From Helianthus annuus (Eukaryota; Streptophyta; Magnoliopsida; Asterales; Asteraceae): DNA of 64,000 nt. The DNA is taken from positions 53,698,317 through 53,762,316 of the forward strand of contig NC_035441.2 in assembly GCF_002127325.2 (NCBI RefSeq), given 5' to 3'. This document shows positions 42,144 to 53,000 of this stretch, in pieces. The number at the start of each line of letters is the position of its first letter. The stretch's first letter is position 1. The position numbers and the translations under genes are program-made. A model generated the notes under the pieces. It worked only from the letters and a program-made list of their open reading frames with translations, made no database searches and was not told where the DNA came from.

Positions 42144-44608
42144 CCTTGTTATCTCCCGTACAACACCATTAACTTGCTGGTACCGATCATCACTTTCATT
42201 AATCCCTAATATCTCCCCAGGAGCACTATTAGGAACAACTTCCCCGGTCCAACGTCGCATTATATACCTTTCAGGGAACTGCCTGATATCAAGAAACAGT
42301 AAAACGCAAAAAATGTGCGCGCACAAAAGCCAAAACTGTTCATACCTATTGCATGAACAACTCATGGTCATATCTAGCTGCCGCATCATAACCTAATACA
42401 TAAAAAAAATGAGAACAAAAATATATACTCAATTAAAACTATAAGATAGAACACCATGTACAAGAAAAATTATAAACAAACAATTGTTAAATTCTCTGGT
42501 TACCTGAAAAAAAGTAGCACACGTTTGAGAAAAGTCCTTCACAGAGAAGTTCACAAAATTATCCTCTCTTTCATCCCATTTTCCAATACCACACTTGTGA
42601 ATGGCTGTCTGAATTTCAAGTTGCGCATCGAAGAAAATTGTTTGTGTGTATATGTTTGCCGCCTGTTGTTCTAAGACAAACTCTTTTGCAAATATTTCGG
42701 GGTTCGTGTGCCTAGTATCATGATCATTCTTCCTGTGCTCGTGTCTTTGGGCTTCGATTGCAGAGTCAAAATGCCCCAAGAATTCAACAAGCGTACAGTT
42801 CGGGTTGCAAAACTGCCCAAAGAAATGGTTCTCACTTTCCGAACGTGATGAAGTACGCATCAGCCCAGACATGTGTTCATCACGATAGTACGCAGGGATC
42901 CATGTATCCCTAATATGATAAATTGAATGTAACCATTCATGATTCACCAAATCAAAATCAGCTAATATAACACCCCATTCGGTTTCAAACTGTTCGGGTA
43001 GTAATGCATCAGTCCAAACAATACCACACAACCTCTTCTTAAAATCAGTGCTATTGCATAGGTTGGCTCCAACCTAAACAACGAGTCAACATTAAAAAAG
43101 TTAAATATACAATATACATGATAAGGGTACCTACATGATAAAACATTATATAAAAGTAAAACAGCATCGATAAACAAAAAACGACATATTCAGATATAAA
43201 AAACTACAAAAAACCAACAAAAGAATTCCATTAAAACAATAAACGTCGTAAACAATAATTTTGGTATTTAATAAACCTTAGTAATAAGTTTGTCCATTAT
43301 ATGCCACATGCAAAGCCTGTGCCTAATTTCAGGCCAAGTATCTTGAATAGCTTTCCTCATCGCTGGGTCTTGATCAGTTACAATCACAGGTGGTTCGCGC
43401 CCAAATGCCTGCCGAAATGCGTTAAGCAACCAGCTATATGTTTCGGCAGTTTCATTACCTATTATAGCAGCACCCAAGGTAACATTACGATAGTGATTGT
43501 CAACGCTGGTAAAAGGTACGCACATCATATTGTACCTACAAAAAAAATGGTGTGATAACTGATTTGATATTGTAAAATCCATACAAGTGTAAAATATAAA
43601 ACAACCTACATTATTTAAATAACAAATTGAAATTAAAACACTATAAGTATGATATAAACTTAACGAGTCTATTCATTCATATCACACTACACGATAAACA
43701 TTATCATGGTGATAAAAAACTATGGTATAGATCTATTATGGATGTAATGAATCTAAAAATAAAGGTAGGATACGAACTTGTTACGACGATAAGTAGCATC
43801 GAAGGACACAACATCCCCAAACATATGAAAATTTCTCTTTGTATCTCCATTGGCCCAGAACAACGCCCGTAAAACGCCATCGTCAGTTGTTAGGTATTCC
43901 ATAGAGAAATTGGGTATACATTCTTTCTTCCTTCTTAGGCGTTTAATAACCATGTCAGCATCGTACTAAGCTATATACCTATTTAAGTCTCTCTTGAAGT
44001 TTTTGAAGTCAACTTTCGTGGCACCTACCTTGTTAAACCCTCCATAAAGAGTCCTCATAATGTTAAACGCTCTAACTGGACCAACGTTTATGGCACTCAA
44101 AGCATTTACGGCTTCTTCCTGTACGTAATTGATTCCTCTGTTTTCAGGAAGCAGGTACCTGTCATCTTCAGCAACAAATGAGTGATTATGCGACTCCTCG
44201 AAGTAATAAACCTCGTAAAGATTATCCGGGGTTAACTTAACCAGAATGCACGCTTCACATCCGGTCTTATAGAAGGAACCCTACGAGTAATCTTAGACTT
44301 CGAGTTATCATTAGAACTACCGGCTTCCTGAGTCGAGTCAATCGCCTTAAAGGGTTTAGTACCCTCTTTTGAGCATAGGAACCATTTATTATGTATGACA
44401 CCCTTTCGAGACTCGTATTGAGTACCCTTCCTAGCTGTGAAACCTCCCGCCTTAGCATATCTTTGGTAAAAAAGAAAGGCATTTTCGAGCAAATCAAACG
44501 TCATATACATCTGAGGTTTAATCGAATCGTCGACATCTGGTATAAATGTCCTCCTTCAAGAATTTGGGGAAACTTGAACATCACCAACGGGCTGGTATGT
44601 AGGAATAT
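42048..44608 (-). pseudogene. FAR1/FRS5-like MULE transposase, several disabling changes
   Basis: Minus-strand exons: 43778-44608, 43277-43535, 42504-43073, 42048-42392, with GT-AG introns in phase. Order: FAR1 DNA-binding domain (FYQRYAKAGGFTARKGTQ, KWFLCSKEG, SHNHSF), MULE transposase core with FGDVVSFDATYRR, VIVTDQDPAMRKAI, LCMWHIMDKL and RSESENHFFGQF (D,D,E), then SWIM zinc finger CSCNRYEQFWLLCAHIF and RRWTGEVVPNSAPG. Disabling changes: TGA at 44556-44558, a one-base frameshift near 44260, TAG at 43966-43968. Otherwise the catalytic part is open to its stop. A first exon probably lies near 45275-45310. It converges on the plus-strand Ulp1-type gene, an arrangement that suggests both belong to one MULE. 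Confidence 0.82.
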
Positions 44609-45330
44609 CTACAACAAAAAATTGACACATCAGTCGTTTATAAAACAGTGATAACAACATGTTTCTGAATTTGATAAAACACTATATGAAGATATAACAC
44701 TATCTGTTTACTGTAAAGACACTATACAGTTTAATTAACAATAATTTGTTGATTTAAAACACTTAATAATCATAAAACACTATAAAACATAAAATTAAGA
44801 TGTTTGCACATAATATAACACTATTGATGGGGGATAAAACACTATGAAAAGAAAAACATGTCTGTACATAATATAACACTATTGATTGTGGATAAAACAC
44901 TATACATCTAAATATAAAAAAAAACTCTGTTAATGACAAAACACTACAAAAACTTACCCTAACACAATTCAATGTATAAAACACTATGAACGGAAATTAA
45001 GATGTGTGAACAGAATATAACACTATTGATCATGCATATGACACTATACATCTAAAAATAAAAAAATAAAAAAACACTGATCATGATAAAACACTAAAAC
45101 AACAACTTACCCTAAACAACTTAATCTATAAAACACTACATACACACCAAATCAAAGCATACTAATAACCTGTAACACGGCATACTAAAGAAAAACACGT
45201 CGAACATATAACACTACTTATCGCAACATGATAACTCTAAACAGATTAAATTAATATGATACACATATACCTGCATCGCCGGAAGCCACTGAAATTGATA
45301 TAAAACACCAGAATCGAAGAAGGGCGCAGA
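44609..45330 (-). repeat. AAAACACTA-rich array upstream of the MULE transposase
   Basis: About 18 copies of AAAACACTA, ATAACACTAT or close variants are spread over 0.7 kb. The same word recurs in the intron pieces 31620-31740 and 41346-41540 of the convergent gene, and near 43630-43690. It contains the probable first intron and promoter of the minus-strand transposase. Confidence 0.65.
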
Positions 45331-45906
45331 AGGTAAACAACTGTATTGTCTCTGGCAATTTCATAAGACTTCATGTATTTATAATTGATAAAGAATGATG
45401 CGTACATGAAAATCTTATTGGATCATGCAAAAAAATACAAAATTCGAATCAATCCTTAATAAATCTCATCGCCAGTTTTTTTTGCAGTTATCTTGGAAAT
45501 CAATTAAGTGATAAGAATGGAAAATTACTAATACACTCTTTTGAATTAATTAAGATCAAGGACACTTGTCATTCCCAAATTATTTCTCACAGTTCTCACA
45601 AAAGTTGAACTTTGTAAAGAATCCTCTACGTATATCATATAATGATTTGTAATAATACTTATAACTATATACTACGTTAAAAACAAGACACACTTACTCG
45701 ATTTTTTATTGTATTTTTGTTATTGTTATTAGTTGCTCTCTCTACCCTTTGATTTTTTAACCACCTTACATTATCACATCTTTAAACCTCTTATACTAAC
45801 TTATTAACTCATTTATATTAACTTTCTTTCAATAATTTGCATTTGTTAACATGAAAAAAAATTGAATTCGCAGTTGTGTTTAGTATAGGTTTTGATGACA
45901 ACATAA
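45331..45906 (+). other. Possible MULE end and AT-rich spacer
   Basis: GACACTTGTCATTCCCAAAT, CTCACAGTTCTCAC and CTTTGTAAAGAATCC (about 45548-45632) resemble in order and style the right arm of the foldback element at 24852-25461. This could be the right terminus of the MULE that carries the two convergent genes. No gene is seen. Confidence 0.35.
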
Positions 45907-46270
45907 GGGTGTTAAGAGTGGTTAAACACTTGAGAGTGACAAACTAAAAAATCAACCAATCAGAGTGCGCCACGTCAATCAGTGAAAAGTGTTTAAACTT
46001 TGGTGAAAAGTGTTGGCAATAGTTTAGACATTTGTTGAAGTGTTAAACTTTTTAAATAAAAAAAGGAAAAATGTGTGATTGGTTGAGATGACATGGACCC
46101 CACCACACACCCCCTCTCTCTCCCCTTCCCTCCCTTCGCCGAATCGGTTATGCTTCACCGATTGTGACCCCATTTCGTCAAAATACTCATGCGGCAAAGG
46201 GCTTGGCATTGGTTGCCGTGGGTTTACCGATCGGTGCCGAATGGGTTTGCCGCCCCCACTCCGGACACCC
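45907..46270 (+). mobile_element. PIF/Harbinger MITE
   Basis: Ends GGGTGTTAAGAGTGG and, inverted, GGGTGTCCGGAGTGG with TAA on both sides (45904-45906, 46271-46273), the 3-bp target site of this superfamily. It has no coding capacity. Confidence 0.78.
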
Positions 46271-46273
46271 TAA

Positions 46274-47496
46274 TAGTATTAATAATAGTGTTTATTTTTC
46301 CAAGTGAAGGTATTGTGCAAATACATTGACGAATCACACTGATTTCGACTCAACAACACTGACATGAGTATCAGTACTATCCGAATTGGTATTCAATTTA
46401 TGCTTATAGATCAATGTAAAACATGTGTCGATATTCTTTTGGACATATTACTACTTAGTTTTTTTGGGTTTCCTATAATGAGTGTTGGTACCATAAGGAA
46501 CTGCAACGATACCAATCGAATTCCTGCTAATCTCATATGCGGTGCAAGCAATCCACTAATTACTATATATACCAATTTCATGTTATGACAAGTGATGTAC
46601 CATGCTTCAAGCGCATGGTACAAGTCTTAAATGCTTATCTAATCTTTTTCTTCCCGTTTTCAGTATTTATTTTATAGCTTTGCAATGGAACTATAACCAA
46701 GATGATTATTTGGTAGAGTAGTGTTGCGCACCATTGGGCCTTCCACTTCCCCACCTAGGTCATAGATTCGACTCTCCTTCAACCCCCTTCTTTCTTTTTG
46801 GTTTTTTCCACTGCTATTTTTTCCTGATTGTTTTTTCTTGACACCTAATAGATTTGTTTTGCGCCTTGGTCTATTTATCCATCTAAGGTTTTTTATTTAA
46901 AAAATGGTTTGATATTAAGAGGAAGCGAGGGTGTCGTTTAGGTTTTTTAAAGGTCAGTTCACCTCCAATGCTGAGTGGCCTTAAATGACCACACGTTCGT
47001 AGCAACACACAGTTGCATAATTTATTTATTTATTTATTTAGTTACTACTAAAACACAATTCCATGAATAGTAACTCAACGAATTTGATTTTTTTTAATAA
47101 TTTCTAACTTTGCAACAAAGGTTGTGAGTTAATTCTTTTTTAATTATTTATTTTTTACATATTTGTATATCCCAAGATTATGGTTTTTTTTTGTTATTGT
47201 TTAAATCCCAAGATTACTTGACAAAAGGAGTAAGTTTAGGGCAAATTGTCACTGACCTTCCTTTTGGTGCATTAGCACTCTCTTGACCTTTCAAAGTGGA
47301 GTAAAGAGTTCGAGTTTTACCTAGAGTAAAAATGTTCTGGGTTAAGCTAGGGTTTTACCACAGTGGGCTTTCGGACAATGGGTTTTCTTTGTATTGGTGA
47401 CGGGTTGGGTCACCAGCGCCGTCTACATTTACGAGCGTCGATGACCTTTTACCATAGAGTTTATCTGGGTGATGGGCTTTGTTGATCGTTAAAAAA
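46274..47496 (+). other. Intergenic stretch with a possible SINE head
   Basis: No gene is visible. TGGTAGAGTAGTG (about 46711) and AGATTCGACTCTC (about 46764) are spaced like the A and B boxes of a tRNA-derived SINE and are followed by a T-rich tail. This is weak evidence. Confidence 0.3.
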
Positions 47497-48016
47497 GAGT
47501 AAAGTGCAATTTGTGTCCCTAAGATATGGTGTCAAGATCAGCTTGCGTCCATATTTTTAAGAAATATGAAAACTTGAGTCCTCGTGGTTTGGTGTTCGCC
47601 ACATTGTGAGTCCCTCAAGACAACTATCATTAGTATATTCCATTACGTGTCTAACATAATATACTATATTGGGGGCAAAACCGTCTTTTCACTATTAAAT
47701 AAACCCTAACCCTAGATTTAATCCCATTTTTTTTTTCAAAAATTAACACCCCGCATCCACATCCTTTCCCCCAACTACTACCATCTCCTCCGACCTTCGA
47801 TCTTCCCATCGATGATTGTTGGGGTTGACAGAAGGACTTAAATCATAGCGAGTTTCATATTAGTAATTTCATAAATTTATAACAATCAAACTAATTGAGA
47901 TTTAACAGAAGAACTCAAATCGTAGCGAGTTTCATAGAGCAAGGACTGAACAAGTAAAATTTTCACTTTAGGACGCGAGTTGACACCGAACCTTGGACGC
48001 AAATTGCAATTTACTC
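47497..48016 (+). mobile_element. MULE-type MITE, GTCCCT family
   Basis: Ends GAGTAAAGTGCAATTTG and CAAATTGCAATTTACTC. No target duplication is evident; the right flank was replaced by the adjoining PIF element. Confidence 0.6.
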
Positions 48017-48019
48017 TAA

Positions 48020-49926
48020 GACCATGTGTAGTGGTAGTGGGTTATAATGCCCCCACCATGGGGCATTATCCGACACGTGACGTCCTAGTCAGCGAAGGGG
48101 CATTATAGCAAAAGTGGCGTAGTGGGGCATTATGCCAATAACCCCCATTCAATCATTTCACAATCATTTCACAATTATTTATTTTAATTTAAAACCTAAA
48201 AAACTTCATTAAATTATAAAAAAAATTACATTACTTGAAATAAAAATTAAAAAAAAAAACTGAAAAAAAAAACAGAAAATAAAAAAAACAGAAAATAAAA
48301 AAAAACAGAAAAAAAAAACCGAAAAAATTAAAATAAAGTTAAAAAAAATAACATGATCTAGAGTCCATATTTTCCTCTAATTTTTTGGCGACGCATTTGC
48401 GCAAGGATCAACGCATCGCCTTGTAGGTGGTCGATAGGTTTGGACAAAAACTCAATGTCCTTTTCCATTTGCCTCGCCTCTTGCATCTCGTTAAATTTTT
48501 TGGTTTCCGCTACTCGTTCCTTCATAATCTCATAACGTTGGTGGCCGAGGTCGCGAATGTCTTGGAGACGACGGTTCATCTCCTCGAAATCTTCCTTTAA
48601 CTCGAGATCGGAAGACGACTCGACCGTTTTTTTCCCGGTTCCCTTTCTTCTACCGGTGGGTCGGACCAACTCTTCTTGAATTCCCTCGTCAACGTCCACC
48701 GCCTCATTTAAATCAACATTGCGGGCATCCGATGTCGGAGTTGACGGGTCAACGGAGGATGATGTTTTTGACCTTTTAGCCCGACGTCTACTACTAGACG
48801 TCATTGGATTAACTACCGCCCACTTTGGCCTTTTTCCTAGTAGCTCCCAACACTTATAGTACGTGAAAGGGCATTTTGTCCTCTCGAACTCCTCCAAAGT
48901 CTTCGTTAAAATCCCGACGTCACCTTCACCGCTCGGGCGATTATCGTAGTTTCGTTGGAAGACTTATTGGAACGCATGACACTTGTTGTTGATGTCGGTC
49001 CATTTGTTAGAAATGGAATATTGGTCCCGATGTTCGCCTTGACCCCACGTGGTAAAAAAGAGTGCACGAACCCTATCCCCCAAAACCGGGCCCGTTTGAA
49101 AGTTTGCTACAAATTAAAAAAAATAATAAGTTGTATGTTAAAAAATATAGTAACAAAATAACTAAAATAATATATATATAAAATGGTTACCGGTATCTTC
49201 GTCCTCCGAAATGTCGAGCCACGCCCGAGTCAACGTGAATTCCTCTTGCTTCGTCCATTTAATAATATTTTTTGTACGCCGTGGTGCGTCTTTTTCCTTC
49301 TTCTTATGCGACCTTTTGCCGCATTTCGATGTTTCTTGCACCGGTTCGGGTTGCGTCTCCGACACGACTTCGACATCGGGTACGGATTCGGGTTGTGACG
49401 GTTGAGACCCGCCGACTTGACAATAGCCGAAAGTGGGAGGAACAAACTGAGTGGCGCCACTCAAGTAAGCCGCGTACGTTAAAAAGCTCGGGTCCATGTC
49501 TTGAAGGTTATACGGGGTTTGCGGTTGGGTTGTGTTCGGGTTCGTGGGTCTTGCGGGGACACCAAAAGGGGGGTGGTATGGATGCATGATTGTATAAAAA
49601 ATAGGAGGAAGTGGGTTTTTTTTTTATAAAAATTAGAAGAAAGTGGGAGAGAAAGTAGGAGAGAAAGTGGGTTTTTTATAAAAAAAGATGGGAATGTGGG
49701 GTAATATATTTATAGTGGGTAATATTTTAAATTAAAAAAAAAATTAAATAATATGACCGTTGTCAACGGTCAAAAAGTGGGCCCCCTCTCATTTTAAGCT
49801 TTTTAATTAAAACGCCGAACCAATTTTTTTCGAAAATAACGCCATATAACGCCGGGTGTAGTGGCTTATAGGGTAGGGCGTTTTATTTGAAAAATTTTTA
49901 AAAAACACACACCACTACGCGTGGTC
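48020..49926 (-). mobile_element. PIF/Harbinger element carrying only ORF1
   Basis: Ends GACCATGTGTAGTGG and, inverted, GACCACGCGTAGTGG lie between TAA repeats (48017-48019, 49927-49929). The interior has the DNA-binding ORF1 on the minus strand but no DDE transposase. It is 1,907 bp. It ends 158 bp before the CYP57 start codon, so CYP57 promoter DNA is partly element-derived. Confidence 0.82.
48358..49587 (-). pseudogene. PIF/Harbinger ORF1 (Myb/SANT, NAM-like), one stop
   Basis: Two exons, 49191-49587 and 48358-49106, joined in phase 1. The first exon gives a Pro/Gln-rich N-terminus and the start of a Myb/SANT trihelix (WTKQEEFTLTRAWLDISED). The second completes it (WTDINNKCHAFQ) but with a TAA at 48964-48966 inside the domain. 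The remainder (EEFERTKCPFTYYKCWELLG, a basic RRRAKRSK stretch, and a C-terminal coiled coil ERVAETKKFNEMQEARQ) is the NAM-like tail of these proteins. ORF1 normally helps its transposase bind the element ends. The stop makes this copy non-functional unless read through. Confidence 0.75.
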
Positions 49927-50084
49927 TAATAAACTCAATCCAACAGGGTCAACTGGTCAAGTACCGCTCTTCCGATCCATTAACAGGGCAGGGGTTTTCT
50001 CGAACAGACATTTTCACAAACACCTGGAGTGCAACCTAAAAACCTCAACAATCATCGTCTTCATCGCATCAATTCGCAGATTCA

Positions 50085-53000
50085 ATGTCGTCAATCTACG
50101 TATCGGAGCCTCCCACAAAGGGCAAGGTTATCCTGCACACGAATTACGGGCCGCTTGACATCGAGTTATGGCCAAAAGAGGCGCCCAAAGCCGTCAGAAA
50201 CTTCGTTCAGTTGTGCGTTGATGGGTACTATGATGGCACTATTTTTCATCGGATTATTAAGTCGTTCATGGTTCAAGGTGGTGATCCTACCGGTACTGGC
50301 ACAGGTGAGTTCAAATTTCTGCTTTCATTAGATGTTTCTAGAAGCGTATATCAGATGTGTATTGTCTTTACTGTTTATGATAGATTTTAGTAGTGACATC
50401 ACATCCTGCAGCTGCACTTGATTGTTTGATATTGCTGCAACTGTGTTATGAAACTGAATAGCAGTCAAAAGGTTCTGAACTATGCAGTGTGGCTGCTTGG
50501 CTCAAGGGATAGAATTACATGTTGAATTGTTGCGCTGGTGTAGTCATCCGCCCTCTTGGGCTAGCCGATTATTAGAGAAGAATAGGGGAAGGGTCCGGGC
50601 GACCCTACCCCTAGTTGCGGAGAATTCCGTTTAGCAAGTTTTAAACCCTAATAATAGGAAAACCCTAGTTGCCCGCCCCCATGGACGTAGGTAGGTTGCA
50701 CACCACGTAAAATTTCCCGTGTTCGTTTACTGTTTTTCTAGTTTGTTTGTTTGTTCATGTGTGTGCTCGGTTTGATTTATCTTAGCTTTGTCGTGATGTC
50801 ATGGCTTGTCCTGCTTCATTAAGTTACTTTCTAGGTGGTTCTTGACCATAGTTGTTAATAGCGAATAGCGACGGGGGATCTATATGCTACATAGCGAATA
50901 GCAACATAAAGCGACCGCTATTTTATAAATAGAGATACACTAGAAAAAGAATTTTGAAAATTTATATATGTATATTGTATCAAAATACCCTGGTATATAT
51001 GCTATTTTACATGTATATTTAACAAAAACCTATAAATCCAGCTATTTTATAGCTATATCTAGTTGCTATTTACATCAAAAAATGTTAACCGTTTCTATTT
51101 ACGCTATTGGTCGCTATAACCCAAATAGCGACACTTCGTTGATTCGCTACATAGCGCGCTATAGCGATCGCTATAGCCGCTATTGACAACTATGTTCTTG
51201 ACCCGTTTTATGTCCTCATTTGTTTCGTTCCGTTCTACTACTAGTATGTACTTTATGCTATTTATAAGAAAAGGGGTTTGTTGGGGGGGGGGGTCTCATC
51301 GGGAGCAGCCTCTCTATCTTGTGGGTTAGGGGTAGAGTTTGTGCTTGTCTCACCCTCCTCAGGCACTATCTTACGGGTGGGACATTACTGGTATTTTTGT
51401 TTGATCTCTGAAGAAGAATACTGTTTTGCTATGCACATTCCTTTTATTAGTGGCAATTGTGAGTTGTGACTGCAGTGTGTAATTATTGATATGTGGAAGA
51501 CAATAGGTATCTGTTCACATTAGTGGGTATTTTGATGAATAAAGAAATGCTTTCTCAAATAATAAGAACTTCTTTCCATTGTGAAAAGGAAAATTGAGTA
51601 GTGAACAATTTCTATATGCACACAGTACAAGTAATTATTAGTATTACATGTTTGATGTTTCTTGGAAAAATGAATTACTATTGGCCACAAAAGATCTGAA
51701 TTGTGTACCAAAGTAAAAGTCATGACAAGGGGTTGACATCAAAAGTTGAGTCATATTATGTTTTGTTTAAGATACTGTTATGGACTGAAACCATTGCAAG
51801 GTATGGGACTTGTCCCACATCGGTTGTATGGGCAACCAATGCGGAGTTTATATACCAAATGGGCTCTCTCACCCACCAAACTAGTCTTTTGGGTTGAGTT
51901 CTCCTGTTTGGTATGTAACAGATACCGTGATGACATATTATGTTTTGTTTAGAAAATGGTATTTTGTTCATTTTGATCAATGATAGCGCAGTGAGATTTT
52001 CTTGCATTCTGAATTTATGATAAAGTGATACCCATGTTGCAAGGGGTTGTGTTGCTTCTAATTTCTCATTTTTCAAACAAATACCGTTTCTGAATTCTCA
52101 GGTGGTGAAAGTATATATGGCGGGACATTCGCTGACGAGTTCCATACCCGTCTACGATTCAATCACAGGGGATTAGTCGCATGTGCAAATTCCAACGCAC
52201 CAAACACAAACGGAAGTCAATTCTTTATGACCCTCGATCGTTGTGATTGGCTCGACAGAAAGCATACCATATTTGGCAAGGTAACTAACTACCGCTTTAC
52301 TGATGCATAATCACTTTGCCCGTCTGTCTTTTTAAATATTGATAAATCTTATATGCTCTATAGGTCACCGGAGACTCATTATATAACCTGTTAAATATGG
52401 GTGATATTGAAACTGATAAAGATGACCGTCCCGTTGATTCTCCTCCAAAAATCCTTTCTATCGAGGTATAATTATTATTTGAGTAAAATGTCATTTCCGT
52501 CCCGAGGTTTGGCCACTTTTACGACTTTCGTCCAAAAGTTTGTTTTTTCGCATCTGGATCCAAAAGGTTTGAAATCTTGCCATTTTCATCCGGCTCATTA
52601 ACTCCATCCATTTTTCTCCGTTAGGTCAGGGGTATTTTCATCTTTTTACCTACTTGTTTTTTGTTTAGTAAGGGTATTTTGAATACTTGTACATTATGCT
52701 AAATGCTTGTACATACAGTGAAAAAGACCGAATTGCCCTTTAAGTTAACAAAAAATCCGGAAATACCCCTGACTTAACGGAGAAAATGGATGGAGTTAAC
52801 GAGCTGGATGAAAATGGCAAGATTTCAAACCTTTCGTAACCAGATGCGGAAAAACAAACTTTTGGACGAAACTGGACAAACCTTAGGGACGAAAATGGCA
52901 TTTTACTCTTATTATATAAGGTTTGTTTTGTTGGAAGTTAAAATCATTAACCGTTTCTTAACTTCAGATGTTGTGGAACCCATTTGACGATGTTTTTCCA

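Noticed and set aside
49272..49589. Plus-strand 105-codon frame
   Set aside because: Antisense shadow of the Harbinger ORF1 exon.
51790..51935. TRIM-like solo LTR (TTGTCCCACATCGGTTG)
   Set aside because: The word is common in plant repeats, but I could not find matching ends or a target duplication.
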